The position numbers and the translations under genes were made by a program. A model generated the notes under the pieces. The model worked only from the letters and a program-made list of their open reading frames with translations. It did no database searches and was not told the DNA's origin. 41,959 nt of DNA from Streptomyces sp. L-9-10. Lineage in GTDB: Bacteria > Actinomycetota > Actinomycetes > Streptomycetales > Streptomycetaceae. The stretch's first letter is position 1, and each line of letters begins with the position of its first letter. Positions 24,015-31,747 of this stretch are shown one piece after another. The stretch is taken from contig NZ_PHRF01000067.1 of assembly GCF_004151105.1 (NCBI RefSeq), forward strand, positions 1-41,959, given 5' to 3'.

Positions 24015-24709
24015 TGCCCACAGTCTGTGGTTCCTACGCGCGCGGCAAGGCGATGAGGCTGACGCGTCTGGACGAGTGCGGCACTCCGGTGCCCGGACCG
24101 ACCGGAACGCTGGTGACCAAAGGGTTCGTCAGCGTCGGCATGACACCGAACTACCAGGACCCGGAGGAGATCACCCAACCCGACGCGAACGGCGACTTGT
24201 GCATCGATGACCAGGGGCGCCCGGCGCTCCGATGGGTCGACCTGTCGATGGTGTTCTGCAACATCGACCCGGAGGCGGTCAACATCATCACTGGCAATCC
24301 GCTGGTGGTGAACGACGCGACGCCTACCCCCTCGTCCGTGGGCTGGCGCCTCGACTCCGACCTGACCGGCACCGCGAACTTTGCGCTGGAGGTCTGGTCC
24401 GGCAAAACGGGCCAGTCCTGCGGCGCTGGCGGCCTCGAATACGGCTACTGGTTGTGGCCCTTCGTTGTGCAGGCCCGCATCGGGGAGGCCACCATCGCGA
24501 ACGCCGCGCTGACCCTCACCCTGACCGCGCGCACCAGCACCGGCTCCGGCTGGGGCGTCGGCCCGTACGACGTCGTCAAGAGCGCCGTGACCCCGTTCGC
24601 CGAAAGCCCCCTCGAAACGGCCATCGGCCCGGCGGTGCACCAGCACTTCGAGGTCACCACCGTCACCCCGCCCACCCCCGCCTGCGGCGCCGTAGCACTG
24701 GCGTCCTGA
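24014..24709 (+). CDS. Major tail (tube) protein, probable
   Basis: A 231-aa beta-rich protein from ATG 24014. It opens GSYARGKAMRLTRLDECG and has GFVSVGMTPNYQDPEEI, FALEVWSG and YWLWPFVVQARIGEATIANAALTL, followed by GWGVGPYDVV. Alternating strands with this G-V-G-P-Y ending resemble tail tube proteins of Streptomyces phages, which polymerise into the tail around the tape measure. It sits before, not after, the head-tail connectors, an unusual order, so the call is probable rather than certain. A hairpin follows, as after the capsid gene. Confidence 0.6.
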   Translation: MPTVCGSYARGKAMRLTRLDECGTPVPGPTGTLVTKGFVSVGMTPNYQDPEEITQPDANGDLCIDDQGRPALRWVDLSMVFCNIDPEAVNIITGNPLVVNDATPTPSSVGWRLDSDLTGTANFALEVWSGKTGQSCGAGGLEYGYWLWPFVVQARIGEATIANAALTLTLTARTSTGSGWGVGPYDVVKSAVTPFAESPLETAIGPAVHQHFEVTTVTPPTPACGAVALAS

Positions 24710-24715
24710 CCCGCT

Positions 24716-24751
24716 CCGGGGCCGCCGTTCTACCCCCGGCGGCGGCCCTGG
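24716..24751 (+). terminator. Intra-operon hairpin after the tail-tube gene
   Basis: Arms CCGGGGCCGCCG (24716-24727) and CGGCGGCCCTGG (24740-24751) pair over 12 bases with one G-U, loop 12 nt. Like the hairpin after the capsid gene, it follows an abundant structural gene inside the operon. Confidence 0.55.
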
Positions 24752-24770
24752 GCCCAGCGCGAGGAGCGCC

Positions 24771-25568
24771 ATGACCGCATGCGACTGGACGTTGGACACG
24801 TCGTGCTGCCCCGCCTGGGACGGCTACGACCCGGCGGTCCGGGCTGCCGCCACGGCGTGGGCCATGGGCATCCTCGACTCGCTCACCGGCCATCAGTTCA
24901 GCCAGTGCCCCGTCACCGTCCGCCCCTGCGGCCCCAAATGCGCCGACTGGGGCGGCTACATGACATTCCCCGTCACCCGCGACGGCTACAACCGCGGCGC
25001 TGGCATGCCGTGGGTGCTGCCCTACATCGACGGCGCCGGCGCATGGCGGAACTGCTCGTGCTCGGGGTCCTGTACCTGCCGCGCCCGCTGCGAGGTGCCG
25101 TTGCCCGGTCCGGTGGACGAGGTCACCGAGGTCCGTGTCGACGGGCTGATTCTTGATCCGACCGCCTACCGGGTCGACAGCGGGTATCTGCTGGTCCGTA
25201 CGGATGGCGAGTGCTGGCCCCAGTGCCAGGACATAGGCCTGCCGGTCACCGCCGAAGGGGCGTTCGCGGTCACCTACCGGCGTGGCCTTCCTCTCCCTGC
25301 CGCCGGCCAGATCGCGGCCGGCGAGTTGGCGTGCGAGTTCGCGAAGGCGTGCGCGGGCGATGCCTCGTGCGCGCTGCCGCAGCAGCTCCAGTCCCTGTCC
25401 CGGCAGGGCATCAACGTGCAGGTGGTGGACCCACAGGCCGTGCTCTCCGAGGGAATGACGGGCATCGCGAACGTCGACCTGTGGATCCGCTCTGTCAACC
25501 CGTCCGGAAAGCGGCAGCGAAGCCGCGTCCACTCCCCGGACGTCCCGGCCACGAGGTGGATGGCATGA
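24771..25568 (+). CDS. Head-to-tail connector (adaptor) protein, probable
   Basis: A 265-aa protein from ATG 24771, with GAGGAG seven bases upstream. It starts DWTLDTSCCPAWDGYDP and continues VRAAATAWAMGILDSLTGHQF, the helical start of actinophage head-tail adaptors. An unusual Cys-rich insertion (about 88-105: CSCSGSC, CRARC) follows. LILDPTAYRV and LWIRSVNP are further adaptor-like segments. It would bind the portal and seal the head. Its stop overlaps the next ATG. Confidence 0.7.
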   Translation: MTACDWTLDTSCCPAWDGYDPAVRAAATAWAMGILDSLTGHQFSQCPVTVRPCGPKCADWGGYMTFPVTRDGYNRGAGMPWVLPYIDGAGAWRNCSCSGSCTCRARCEVPLPGPVDEVTEVRVDGLILDPTAYRVDSGYLLVRTDGECWPQCQDIGLPVTAEGAFAVTYRRGLPLPAAGQIAAGELACEFAKACAGDASCALPQQLQSLSRQGINVQVVDPQAVLSEGMTGIANVDLWIRSVNPSGKRQRSRVHSPDVPATRWMA

Positions 25569-26086
25569 GCTTCCCCGGAGACCTCGCGCAGCAGCTCCTC
25601 ACCTGCTTCCACGCCGAGCTGGACGCTGGCCCCGCGCCGATCCCCGCGGACAAGGTGTGCCTGCGCGCGGGCGAGACGATCCCCATCTCTGCGGGGACTG
25701 CGGAGAACGAGGCGTGTGGCCTGGCGTGGGTGCGGATCGTCGGGATCAGCCCGGCGCAGGTCCTGATCCCCGGGGGCGCCGACACGGAGCCGAACTGCTC
25801 TGCGTCGGCGTGGCAGATCGAGCTGGAGATGGCTGCGGTCCGCTGCCTGCCGTACGGAACGGTCGCCGCGGGGCCGACGTGCGATGAGTGGACGGCGGCG
25901 GCGCTGCTGATGGATGCGGACGCGGCGGCCATGCGGCGAGCTTTGTGCTGCTTCACGCCGGTCGTGACCGACAACTTCCCCGTCGCTGCTGCCGCGCCGG
26001 GAGCGTGGGTGCCACACGGCCCGGAGGGCGGCGCGCTGTGGTCCACACAGTCCGTCGTCGTGACCCTCGACTGCTCGGAGTGCTGA
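25565..26086 (+). CDS. Head-tail joining/tail completion-like protein
   Basis: A 173-aa protein from ATG 25565, overlapping the previous stop by four bases (ATGA). It is helical at the start (LAQQLLTCFHAELDAG), then beta-rich (ACGLAWVRIVGI, WQIELEMAAVRCLP), with seven cysteines including CDEW, CC and the final CSEC. Place and size fit a tail terminator or head completion protein, but I cannot tell which. Confidence 0.55.
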   Translation: MSFPGDLAQQLLTCFHAELDAGPAPIPADKVCLRAGETIPISAGTAENEACGLAWVRIVGISPAQVLIPGGADTEPNCSASAWQIELEMAAVRCLPYGTVAAGPTCDEWTAAALLMDADAAAMRRALCCFTPVVTDNFPVAAAAPGAWVPHGPEGGALWSTQSVVVTLDCSEC

Positions 26087-26089
26087 GAC

Positions 26090-26356
26090 ATGACACGGAA
26101 GAAACCGACGCGCGTACGGATCGAGGTCCTCACGTCCTTCAACGGCATGGTCGCCGGGGACACCGGGACGGTCGAGCTGGACGGCCGGGTGCAGGGCTGG
26201 ATCAACGCAGGGCTCGTGAAGGAGGTGGGCAGCGATGGCACGGATCCGGCTGGATCGGGCGGCGCTGAACAGGACGATCCGCGGGGCCAACCGGCGGGAG
26301 CTGGAGGCGGCGGGCAGGCAGCTGCTGAACAGGGCACGGATCCTGGCTCCCGTTGA
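26090..26356 (+). CDS. Small structural-operon protein overlapping the next gene
   Basis: An 88-aa protein from ATG 26090. Residues 1-47 look like a folded beta-rich domain (RVRIEVLTSFNGMVAGD, LDGRVQGWINAGLVK). The remaining 41 are glycine-rich and low in complexity and are encoded inside the next gene in another frame, a 122-base overlap. The N-terminal part is credible as a small head-tail protein. The tail may be accidental read-through or the result of a lost stop. Confidence 0.5.
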   Translation: MTRKKPTRVRIEVLTSFNGMVAGDTGTVELDGRVQGWINAGLVKEVGSDGTDPAGSGGAEQDDPRGQPAGAGGGGQAAAEQGTDPGSR

Positions 26357-26642
26357 TACCGGCCGCCTCCGGGCTTCGCTGCGGCAGGAGTTCCGCCGTA
26401 CGTACACGCTCCGTCCGATGGTGACGGTCGGCTCCGACGTGGAGTACGCGCCGATGGTCAATGACGGCACGGCGCCGCACATCATCCGGCCGCGCCGCGC
26501 GCAGGCCCTCCGCTTCGTGATCGGCGGCCGGGTCGTCTTCGCGAAGGTCGTCCACCACCCCGGCACCCGCGCCAAGCCCTTCTTGGACCAGGCGCTTCGA
26601 GAGACAGCCGCAGCACGCGGATACAGCTTCAGACAGGGATGA
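26235..26642 (+). CDS. HK97 gp10-like tail completion protein
   Basis: A 135-aa protein from ATG 26235 with a very good AAGGAGGTG ribosome site upstream. It shows the HK97 gp10-like sequence of features: ARILAPVDTGRLRASL (about 36-51), VGSDVEYAPMVNDGT, and HPGTRAKPFLDQALRE near the end. These proteins complete the head-proximal tail. It starts inside the preceding gene in a different frame. Confidence 0.85.
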   Translation: MARIRLDRAALNRTIRGANRRELEAAGRQLLNRARILAPVDTGRLRASLRQEFRRTYTLRPMVTVGSDVEYAPMVNDGTAPHIIRPRRAQALRFVIGGRVVFAKVVHHPGTRAKPFLDQALRETAAARGYSFRQG

Positions 26643-26648
26643 CACACC

Positions 26649-26972
26649 ATGAACACGCTGGACATCGCCACACAGGAACTCACGAGCGACACCCCCACCC
26701 CGCAGCCCGAGCGGGTCGAACTCCCTCTCAACTTCTCCTTCGCCGGGAAGACCCTGCGCGGGAAGCGCGTCACCGAAGGACAGCTCGTCGCCATCCAGAT
26801 GTCCAAGGACGACGGCACCGACGCGCTCTTCGCCGCCGTCCGCACGGTGATCCGCTCGGCCGTCGGCGAGGCCAACTGGAAGTGGATGAACGACCAGCTC
26901 CTCACCGGCGTTGTGGAGTTCTCCGAGATGACCAGCGTCCTCACCCAGCTGTCCGGCAAGACCGGTGACTGA
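26649..26972 (+). CDS. Tail assembly chaperone-like protein (gpG position)
   Basis: A 107-aa protein from ATG 26649. A flexible N-terminus leads into LPLNFSFAGKTLRGKRVTE and a helical part ending FSEMTSVLTQL. It lies just before a second gene that overlaps it by eight bases and then the tape measure, the place of the two tail assembly chaperones. Most siphoviruses make the second as a frameshift fusion; no obvious slippery site is seen here. Confidence 0.7.
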   Translation: MNTLDIATQELTSDTPTPQPERVELPLNFSFAGKTLRGKRVTEGQLVAIQMSKDDGTDALFAAVRTVIRSAVGEANWKWMNDQLLTGVVEFSEMTSVLTQLSGKTGD

Positions 26973-27495
26973 CCCCTACGCCGCCATCTCCCGCAGCCCC
27001 GCCACCATCACCGTGGCGGGGCACCCCGTCACGATCCCGTACCGCCCCGCAGCCGCGTGGCTCACTGCGCTCGCCGACTCACGCCCCTCCCTCGCCCTCA
27101 TGCGGGTTTCCGACGAGCCGTCCCGGTCCTGGCTGATCGGCCAGCTCGCGGCCGGGGCCCTGCCGCTGGAGACCGCGGTGCAGGGCTCGTACGACGCGCT
27201 CACCGCGGTCGGCGGCCGGCCGTGGTGGGAGACGTACCGCCTCGGCGTCCTCAGCACGGACACGGCCACGCTCGGACACCTGGTGCTCGCCGGCGTGGAC
27301 CCGGCCGTACGGACGCTCGGCGAATGGTGCGCGGCGGTCTACACCCTGCTGACCCGCAACGCCAAGCCGGAAGAGGTCTTCAAGTTCGACGCCCAACTGG
27401 CCGCGCCGCCACCCGGCTTCGAGGACGAGTGGGACGACGACCAGGACTTCGCCGCGATGGCCGAGGCCGCCCGCAACCTGCCCGGCATGAGCTGA
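26965..27495 (+). CDS. Tail assembly chaperone-like protein (gpT position)
   Basis: A 176-aa protein from GTG 26965, overlapping the previous gene by eight bases in the +1 frame. It includes VTIPYRPAAAWLTAL, WWETYRLGVLS and an acidic end (FEDEWDDDQDFAAMAEAARN). It may be made separately by coupled re-initiation or as a +1 frameshift extension of the 26649 gene. The weak ribosome site makes coupling likely. It directly precedes the tape measure gene. Confidence 0.65.
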   Translation: MTDPYAAISRSPATITVAGHPVTIPYRPAAAWLTALADSRPSLALMRVSDEPSRSWLIGQLAAGALPLETAVQGSYDALTAVGGRPWWETYRLGVLSTDTATLGHLVLAGVDPAVRTLGEWCAAVYTLLTRNAKPEEVFKFDAQLAAPPPGFEDEWDDDQDFAAMAEAARNLPGMS

Positions 27496-27508
27496 GAGGA
27501 GGTGAATC

Positions 27509-28225
27509 ATGGCGTCACAGGCCGAAGTTGATCTCATCATCAACGCGACCAGAGCACTCCCCGAGCTGGAGCGCGACCTCTCGCGCATCATCACCATCGC
27601 CGAAAACGGCGCACCTGACGTCGACGTCCAGGCCGCACTGGACCTGACACAGAGCATCGACAGCCTGAACCGAGATCTCGACCAAGCCGTCGCCGCCGCT
27701 GCGGCAGGCGCCGCCGATATCGATCTCGACGCGGTCCTGGACCAGCAACGGACGCTCCGGCGGCTCCGCGGGGACCTGAACAGGGTGACCGCCGCCGCGA
27801 CCACCGGCGCTGTGGTCGACCCGGTGACGCTCCAGGAAGTTCTGGACGGCCCCGAGACCCTGCGCACGGTACGGGGCCAGCTCCAGCGTGTTGCCGCAAC
27901 GGCCCAGGCCACGGCGCCGGATATCCGTATCGGTGTACACGTCGATGACGACTCCCTGCGGAGAGTTGACGACTCCACCAACCGGCTGTCCCGCTCTGTT
28001 CTGTCGACCGCCGGCGCGCTGGGAGGACTTGGCAGGACGCTCGGCACGGTGGGCGCGACGGCCGGCACAGCGGCGCCGCTGCTGGCGGGCGTGGTCACGG
28101 CGGTTCAGAACATCCTGCCGGCCTCGGCGGTGGCTACGACGGGGCTGCTGGCCCTCCAGTCGGCTTCTGGCGCGGTGACGTTTGGCCATGGTCGGTGTGT
28201 CGGATGCGATCGAGACCGCTTTTGA
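27509..28225 (+). CDS. Tape measure protein, N-terminal part (frameshifted)
   Basis: A 238-codon frame from ATG 27509 with AGAGGAGGTG upstream. Residues 1-110 are repeated helices (LERDLSRIITIA, LDLTQSIDSLNRDLDQAV, LDQQRTLRRLRGDLNRV) and 165-220 is hydrophobic. It diverges after SASGAVTF and stops 12 residues later, while the frame starting at 28182 continues the tape measure at once. A single extra G in TTTGGCC near 28181-28187 would explain the break. The protein spans the tail and fixes its length, so the break should matter unless bridged by ribosomal frameshifting. Confidence 0.8.
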   Translation: MASQAEVDLIINATRALPELERDLSRIITIAENGAPDVDVQAALDLTQSIDSLNRDLDQAVAAAAAGAADIDLDAVLDQQRTLRRLRGDLNRVTAAATTGAVVDPVTLQEVLDGPETLRTVRGQLQRVAATAQATAPDIRIGVHVDDDSLRRVDDSTNRLSRSVLSTAGALGGLGRTLGTVGATAGTAAPLLAGVVTAVQNILPASAVATTGLLALQSASGAVTFGHGRCVGCDRDRF

Positions 28226-30266
28226 TCCGGAGGCCACGCCGGAGGACCTCGCGAAGGCGATGGAGAAGCTGGCCCCAGAGGCAAAGGCGTTCGTCATCGA
28301 GCTTCAGGCGATGCAGAAGGAACTCCGGTCGCTCCAGCAGGGTGTTCAGGACCGCTTCTTCCAGGACTTCGACGACTCTCTGAGGGACCTGTCCCGGGCC
28401 GTCCTTCCGGACGTCCAGAGGTCGCTGAACGCGAGCGCGGTGTCCCTGAACCGGATGGCGATCGGGGCTTCGGACGCTGCCGTGACTCTCGGCACGTCGG
28501 GGATCCTGGGCACGGCGCTGAAGAGCGCGAACGCGGGCCTAGCGGATCTGGAGCGGCTTCCGGGGCAGGCCGTGACCGCGTTCGGCCAGCTCGCGGCCGC
28601 GGCCGGGCCATCCTTCGAGCGGATCACCACGGCGGCTGCCGGGCTCGCGGACAAGATTGCTGCGTCTCTCTCCAAGGCGTTCGCGTCCGGGGCGCTGGAG
28701 GAAGCGATCAGCACAGCGGTCGATCTGGTCGTCCAGCTAGGCCGCATCGCCGCAGACGTCTTCCAGATCCTCGGCAACGTTATGGGCGCGGTCGCGCAGG
28801 ACGGCGAGGGTCTCTTCACGGTCCTGGAAACCATCACGGGGACGCTGGCCGACATCACGGCCACCCAGGGCTTTCAGGATGCCCTCGGCGCGCTGTCCGA
28901 CGTGATGAGCACGCTGGCTCGGACGGTCGGCCCGCTCCTCGCGCAGGCATTCGCGATCCTCGGGCCGATCATCACCACACTGGCCCCGCCTGTGAAGCAG
29001 ATCATCGAGTTGCTCGGGCAGCAGCTTGGCCGGATCCTCACCGAACTGGGGCCCGTGCTGCTGGCCCTCGCGGAGGCGTTCGGGGAACTGATCGTTGCCG
29101 TGTCCCCGTTGATCACGCTGGCTGGTGATCTGATCGTTGCCCTGCTCCCCGCACTGGTTCCGCTCTTCCAGTCCCTCGGGGACTCCATCGCGGTATTGGC
29201 CCCGTTTATCGCGCAGCTCGCAGAGAACATCGCAGCCCAATTGGTTCCGATACTGGCGGCCATCGGCCCAATTCTTGAGGAGCTGCTTCCCCAATTCGTT
29301 CGCATGGCAGAGGAGATCGTGCCAGTACTCACACAGGTACTGGTCGATCTCGCCCCGTCCTTGCTGGAAATCAGCACTGCGCTTGCGGAACTCCTTATCG
29401 AGCTTGCCCCGTTGATCGCCAAGTTCCTGGAGTTCCAGGTAGCGATTCTCGGCGGCGTGATGCCTGTGGTCGCGGACCTCGCCGGGATCCTGACCGGCCT
29501 CCTCGGGGGCGCCCTCCGTTTCGTCTCCGACGTCCTGCGCACCGTCGTCATCCCTGCGATCCGAATCGTCGCCGATATCCTCAACGGTGATTTCCAAGGA
29601 GCACTGAACGGCGCAACCGTCATGGTGAACAAGATGGTGAGCACGGCAGTACAGAATTTCAGCAATCTGAAATCTCAGATCACCACCATCATGGTGTCGA
29701 TCGCCTCCACCATCGCAGGCCAAGCAGCGCAAGCCGGTCAGCGTCTCGCACAAGGAATCGTCCAAGGAATTAATAACGTTATTTCACGCGTGCGCGCGCT
29801 CCCGGTGCAAGTCCGCGCTGCGGTAGGGAATATGAGCGGAGTTCTGTTCGCGGCCGGAAGATCCCTCATTTCAGGGCTCATCAGCGGTATCCAGTCGATG
29901 ATCGGATCCCTCATCAGCACCCTCGGCAGCATCACCAGCCGCCTCCCCGACTGGAAGGGCCCCGAGGACCTCGACAAGCGGATCCTGATCCCCGCAGGCC
30001 GCTCGATCATGGACGGCTTCATGAAGGGCATCAGCGACTCCATCCCCGAACTGAAGCGGCAGCTTGACGACGTCACCGTGGCGCTCCCCGGCATGCTGCC
30101 CCCACCGGCCGACTCGGGCCGCGTGGTGCGCCCGCAGGTGGCCTACACGCCGCCACCGGTGTTCGTAACCATCGGCAACGAGGCCGTCGACCGGTACGTC
30201 GACGTGCGCATCGACCGCTCGAACCAGACGCGTGACCGCGTCGCCGCGCAGGGGGTCCGCTTCTGA
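28182..30266 (+). CDS. Tape measure protein, C-terminal part
   Basis: This is the rest of the tape measure, 694 codons if read from TTG 28182; ATG 28188 (MVGVSDAIETAF) is also possible. There is no good ribosome site. It has long hydrophobic helical runs (LGPVLLALAEAFGELIVAVSP, LIVALLPALVPLFQSLG) and a C-terminal domain ending RIDRSNQTRDRVAAQGVRF. Joined with the first part the protein would be about 918 residues, which implies a tail of roughly 130-140 nm at 1.5 Angstrom per residue. Its stop overlaps the next ATG. Confidence 0.85.
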   Translation: MAMVGVSDAIETAFDPEATPEDLAKAMEKLAPEAKAFVIELQAMQKELRSLQQGVQDRFFQDFDDSLRDLSRAVLPDVQRSLNASAVSLNRMAIGASDAAVTLGTSGILGTALKSANAGLADLERLPGQAVTAFGQLAAAAGPSFERITTAAAGLADKIAASLSKAFASGALEEAISTAVDLVVQLGRIAADVFQILGNVMGAVAQDGEGLFTVLETITGTLADITATQGFQDALGALSDVMSTLARTVGPLLAQAFAILGPIITTLAPPVKQIIELLGQQLGRILTELGPVLLALAEAFGELIVAVSPLITLAGDLIVALLPALVPLFQSLGDSIAVLAPFIAQLAENIAAQLVPILAAIGPILEELLPQFVRMAEEIVPVLTQVLVDLAPSLLEISTALAELLIELAPLIAKFLEFQVAILGGVMPVVADLAGILTGLLGGALRFVSDVLRTVVIPAIRIVADILNGDFQGALNGATVMVNKMVSTAVQNFSNLKSQITTIMVSIASTIAGQAAQAGQRLAQGIVQGINNVISRVRALPVQVRAAVGNMSGVLFAAGRSLISGLISGIQSMIGSLISTLGSITSRLPDWKGPEDLDKRILIPAGRSIMDGFMKGISDSIPELKRQLDDVTVALPGMLPPPADSGRVVRPQVAYTPPPVFVTIGNEAVDRYVDVRIDRSNQTRDRVAAQGVRF

Positions 30267-31144
30267 TGACCGATCCATACGTCGTCCTGTCGGTCACCTG
30301 GACCGGCACCGCAGGCACCCAGACCACCGGAGACATCTACCGCTCCGCCGTGTCCGCGGCGGGCCCGTGGACGTTCCTCCAGACCGTGCCGCTCCTCGGA
30401 CAACGCGCCGTGTTCTACGACACCGGAGCGCCGATCGGCACACCTGTCTGGTACCGGGCCATCGGCCATCCCGGAACCGGGCAGGAGCTCTTTGCGGGAC
30501 CCGCGCAGCTCCCGCAGGAAGGCGCGGTGTGGGTGAAGGACCCGCTCCGCCCGTGGGCAGACCGGGCTTTCGACTTCTGCTCAGGAGGCATCGAGGGCCA
30601 CAGCGACACATGCAGCACCCCCACCCCCAAGAGGGTCTGGGTCGGCTTCGGGGACCGCGACCGCGATGAGGACGCCGGCCTGTTCCCCGTGACCGGGTCG
30701 GAGACCCCGGCCGTGGTCTGGTCCCGCCGCAAGAGCCACGGCGGAACGATCTCGTTTATGACCCGGACGCTGGACGCGAAGGATGAGGTCTACGACCTCT
30801 TCACGGCCGGCGGCCCGCTCATGCTCCAGCTCCCGCCGTCGTACGGGCAGCCGGATGTGTACATCCAGCCCGGGAGGCTGCGGGAGTCGTACCTGTACGC
30901 CGACCAGCGGCGCCCGCACCGGATGTGGACGGTGCCGTACACGGTGGTGGATGCGCCGGTGGGGCCGAAGCAGGGCTCGGCGTGCGCGAACTGGTGCGCG
31001 GTGGAGGAAGTCTTCCCGACCTTCGCCGATCTGGCGGCGGCGGGCGGCACCTACCAGGATCTCGCGGCCGGAACGCTCGTGTGCGGGACCAGTACGGACG
31101 GCTACGGCGACGGGCTGTACGGCGATGGAATCTACGGAGGCTAG
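30266..31144 (+). CDS. Distal tail/minor tail protein
   Basis: A 292-aa protein from ATG 30266, overlapping the tape measure stop (TGATG). The N-terminal part (to about 90) resembles a fibronectin-type domain (VSVTWTGTAGT, WYRAIGHPGTGQ). A cysteine-bearing middle and a beta-rich C-terminal half follow, with a glycine/tyrosine-rich end (GDGLYGDGIYGG). Its location right after the tape measure is that of the distal tail (Dit) protein, the hub for the baseplate. Confidence 0.7.
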   Translation: MTDPYVVLSVTWTGTAGTQTTGDIYRSAVSAAGPWTFLQTVPLLGQRAVFYDTGAPIGTPVWYRAIGHPGTGQELFAGPAQLPQEGAVWVKDPLRPWADRAFDFCSGGIEGHSDTCSTPTPKRVWVGFGDRDRDEDAGLFPVTGSETPAVVWSRRKSHGGTISFMTRTLDAKDEVYDLFTAGGPLMLQLPPSYGQPDVYIQPGRLRESYLYADQRRPHRMWTVPYTVVDAPVGPKQGSACANWCAVEEVFPTFADLAAAGGTYQDLAAGTLVCGTSTDGYGDGLYGDGIYGG

Positions 31145-31147
31145 ACC

Positions 31148-31747
31148 ATGATCACCCTGCCTATTGTCGGCACCCCCTCATGGGGCAGTCCCCTCAATTT
31201 CGCGCTCGCGGCTCTCGCACACGGGGGTTTCGACGCCAACGACCACGGCCTGCTCGCCTGGACGTACGACGTAGCGCAGGTCAGCACCTCGGCCACACCG
31301 GCATCCGGAACGATCCGCCTGATCAAACTGCCCTACGTGACGCAGTCCGTGAGCATCACGTCCCTCGCGCTCCACGTGAACACCGCCGCGACCGGCGGTG
31401 CCGTCGGGCAGAATTTCGTGGGCCTCTACTCCGCGAGCGGCACCCGGCTCGCTCAGTCCGCGGACTGCACCGGCGATTTCTCCACCAGCGGCGCCAAGGT
31501 GATCACGCTCACCGCGCCGTACGCGGCGGTCCCGGGCCGCTACTACGTTGCGGTCCTCGCGAACGCTGGCACGCCGCCGGCGCTCGGGCAGTCGTCCTCG
31601 TCGGCGTCCACGGTCGGCAACTTCAACCTCGTGGCGTCGGCAGCCCGATTCGCGAACGGCCCGGCCGCCCAGACGTCGCTGCCCGCCACGATCACCATGA
31701 CCGGCATCACCCCGTCCGCGAACTGCACGTGGGCCGGTATCGCCTGA
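31148..31747 (+). CDS. Minor tail/fibre protein
   Basis: A 199-aa protein from ATG 31148 with GGAGG upstream. It is beta-rich with jelly-roll-like spacing (VSITSLALHVNTAATGG, FVGLYSASGTRLAQS, GRYYVAVLANAG) and serine/threonine/alanine-rich, like carbohydrate-binding tail domains. Located between the distal tail and hub genes, it probably decorates the tail tip. No specific family is recognised. Confidence 0.6.
   Translation: MITLPIVGTPSWGSPLNFALAALAHGGFDANDHGLLAWTYDVAQVSTSATPASGTIRLIKLPYVTQSVSITSLALHVNTAATGGAVGQNFVGLYSASGTRLAQSADCTGDFSTSGAKVITLTAPYAAVPGRYYVAVLANAGTPPALGQSSSSASTVGNFNLVASAARFANGPAAQTSLPATITMTGITPSANCTWAGIA

Noticed and set aside
25274..26959. 561-codon - strand frame opposite the head-tail genes
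   Set aside because: It spans several coupled + strand genes, is arginine/serine-rich, and has no ribosome site.
28737..29765. 342-codon - strand frame opposite the tape measure
   Set aside because: D/R/H-rich shadow of the hydrophobic tape-measure codons.
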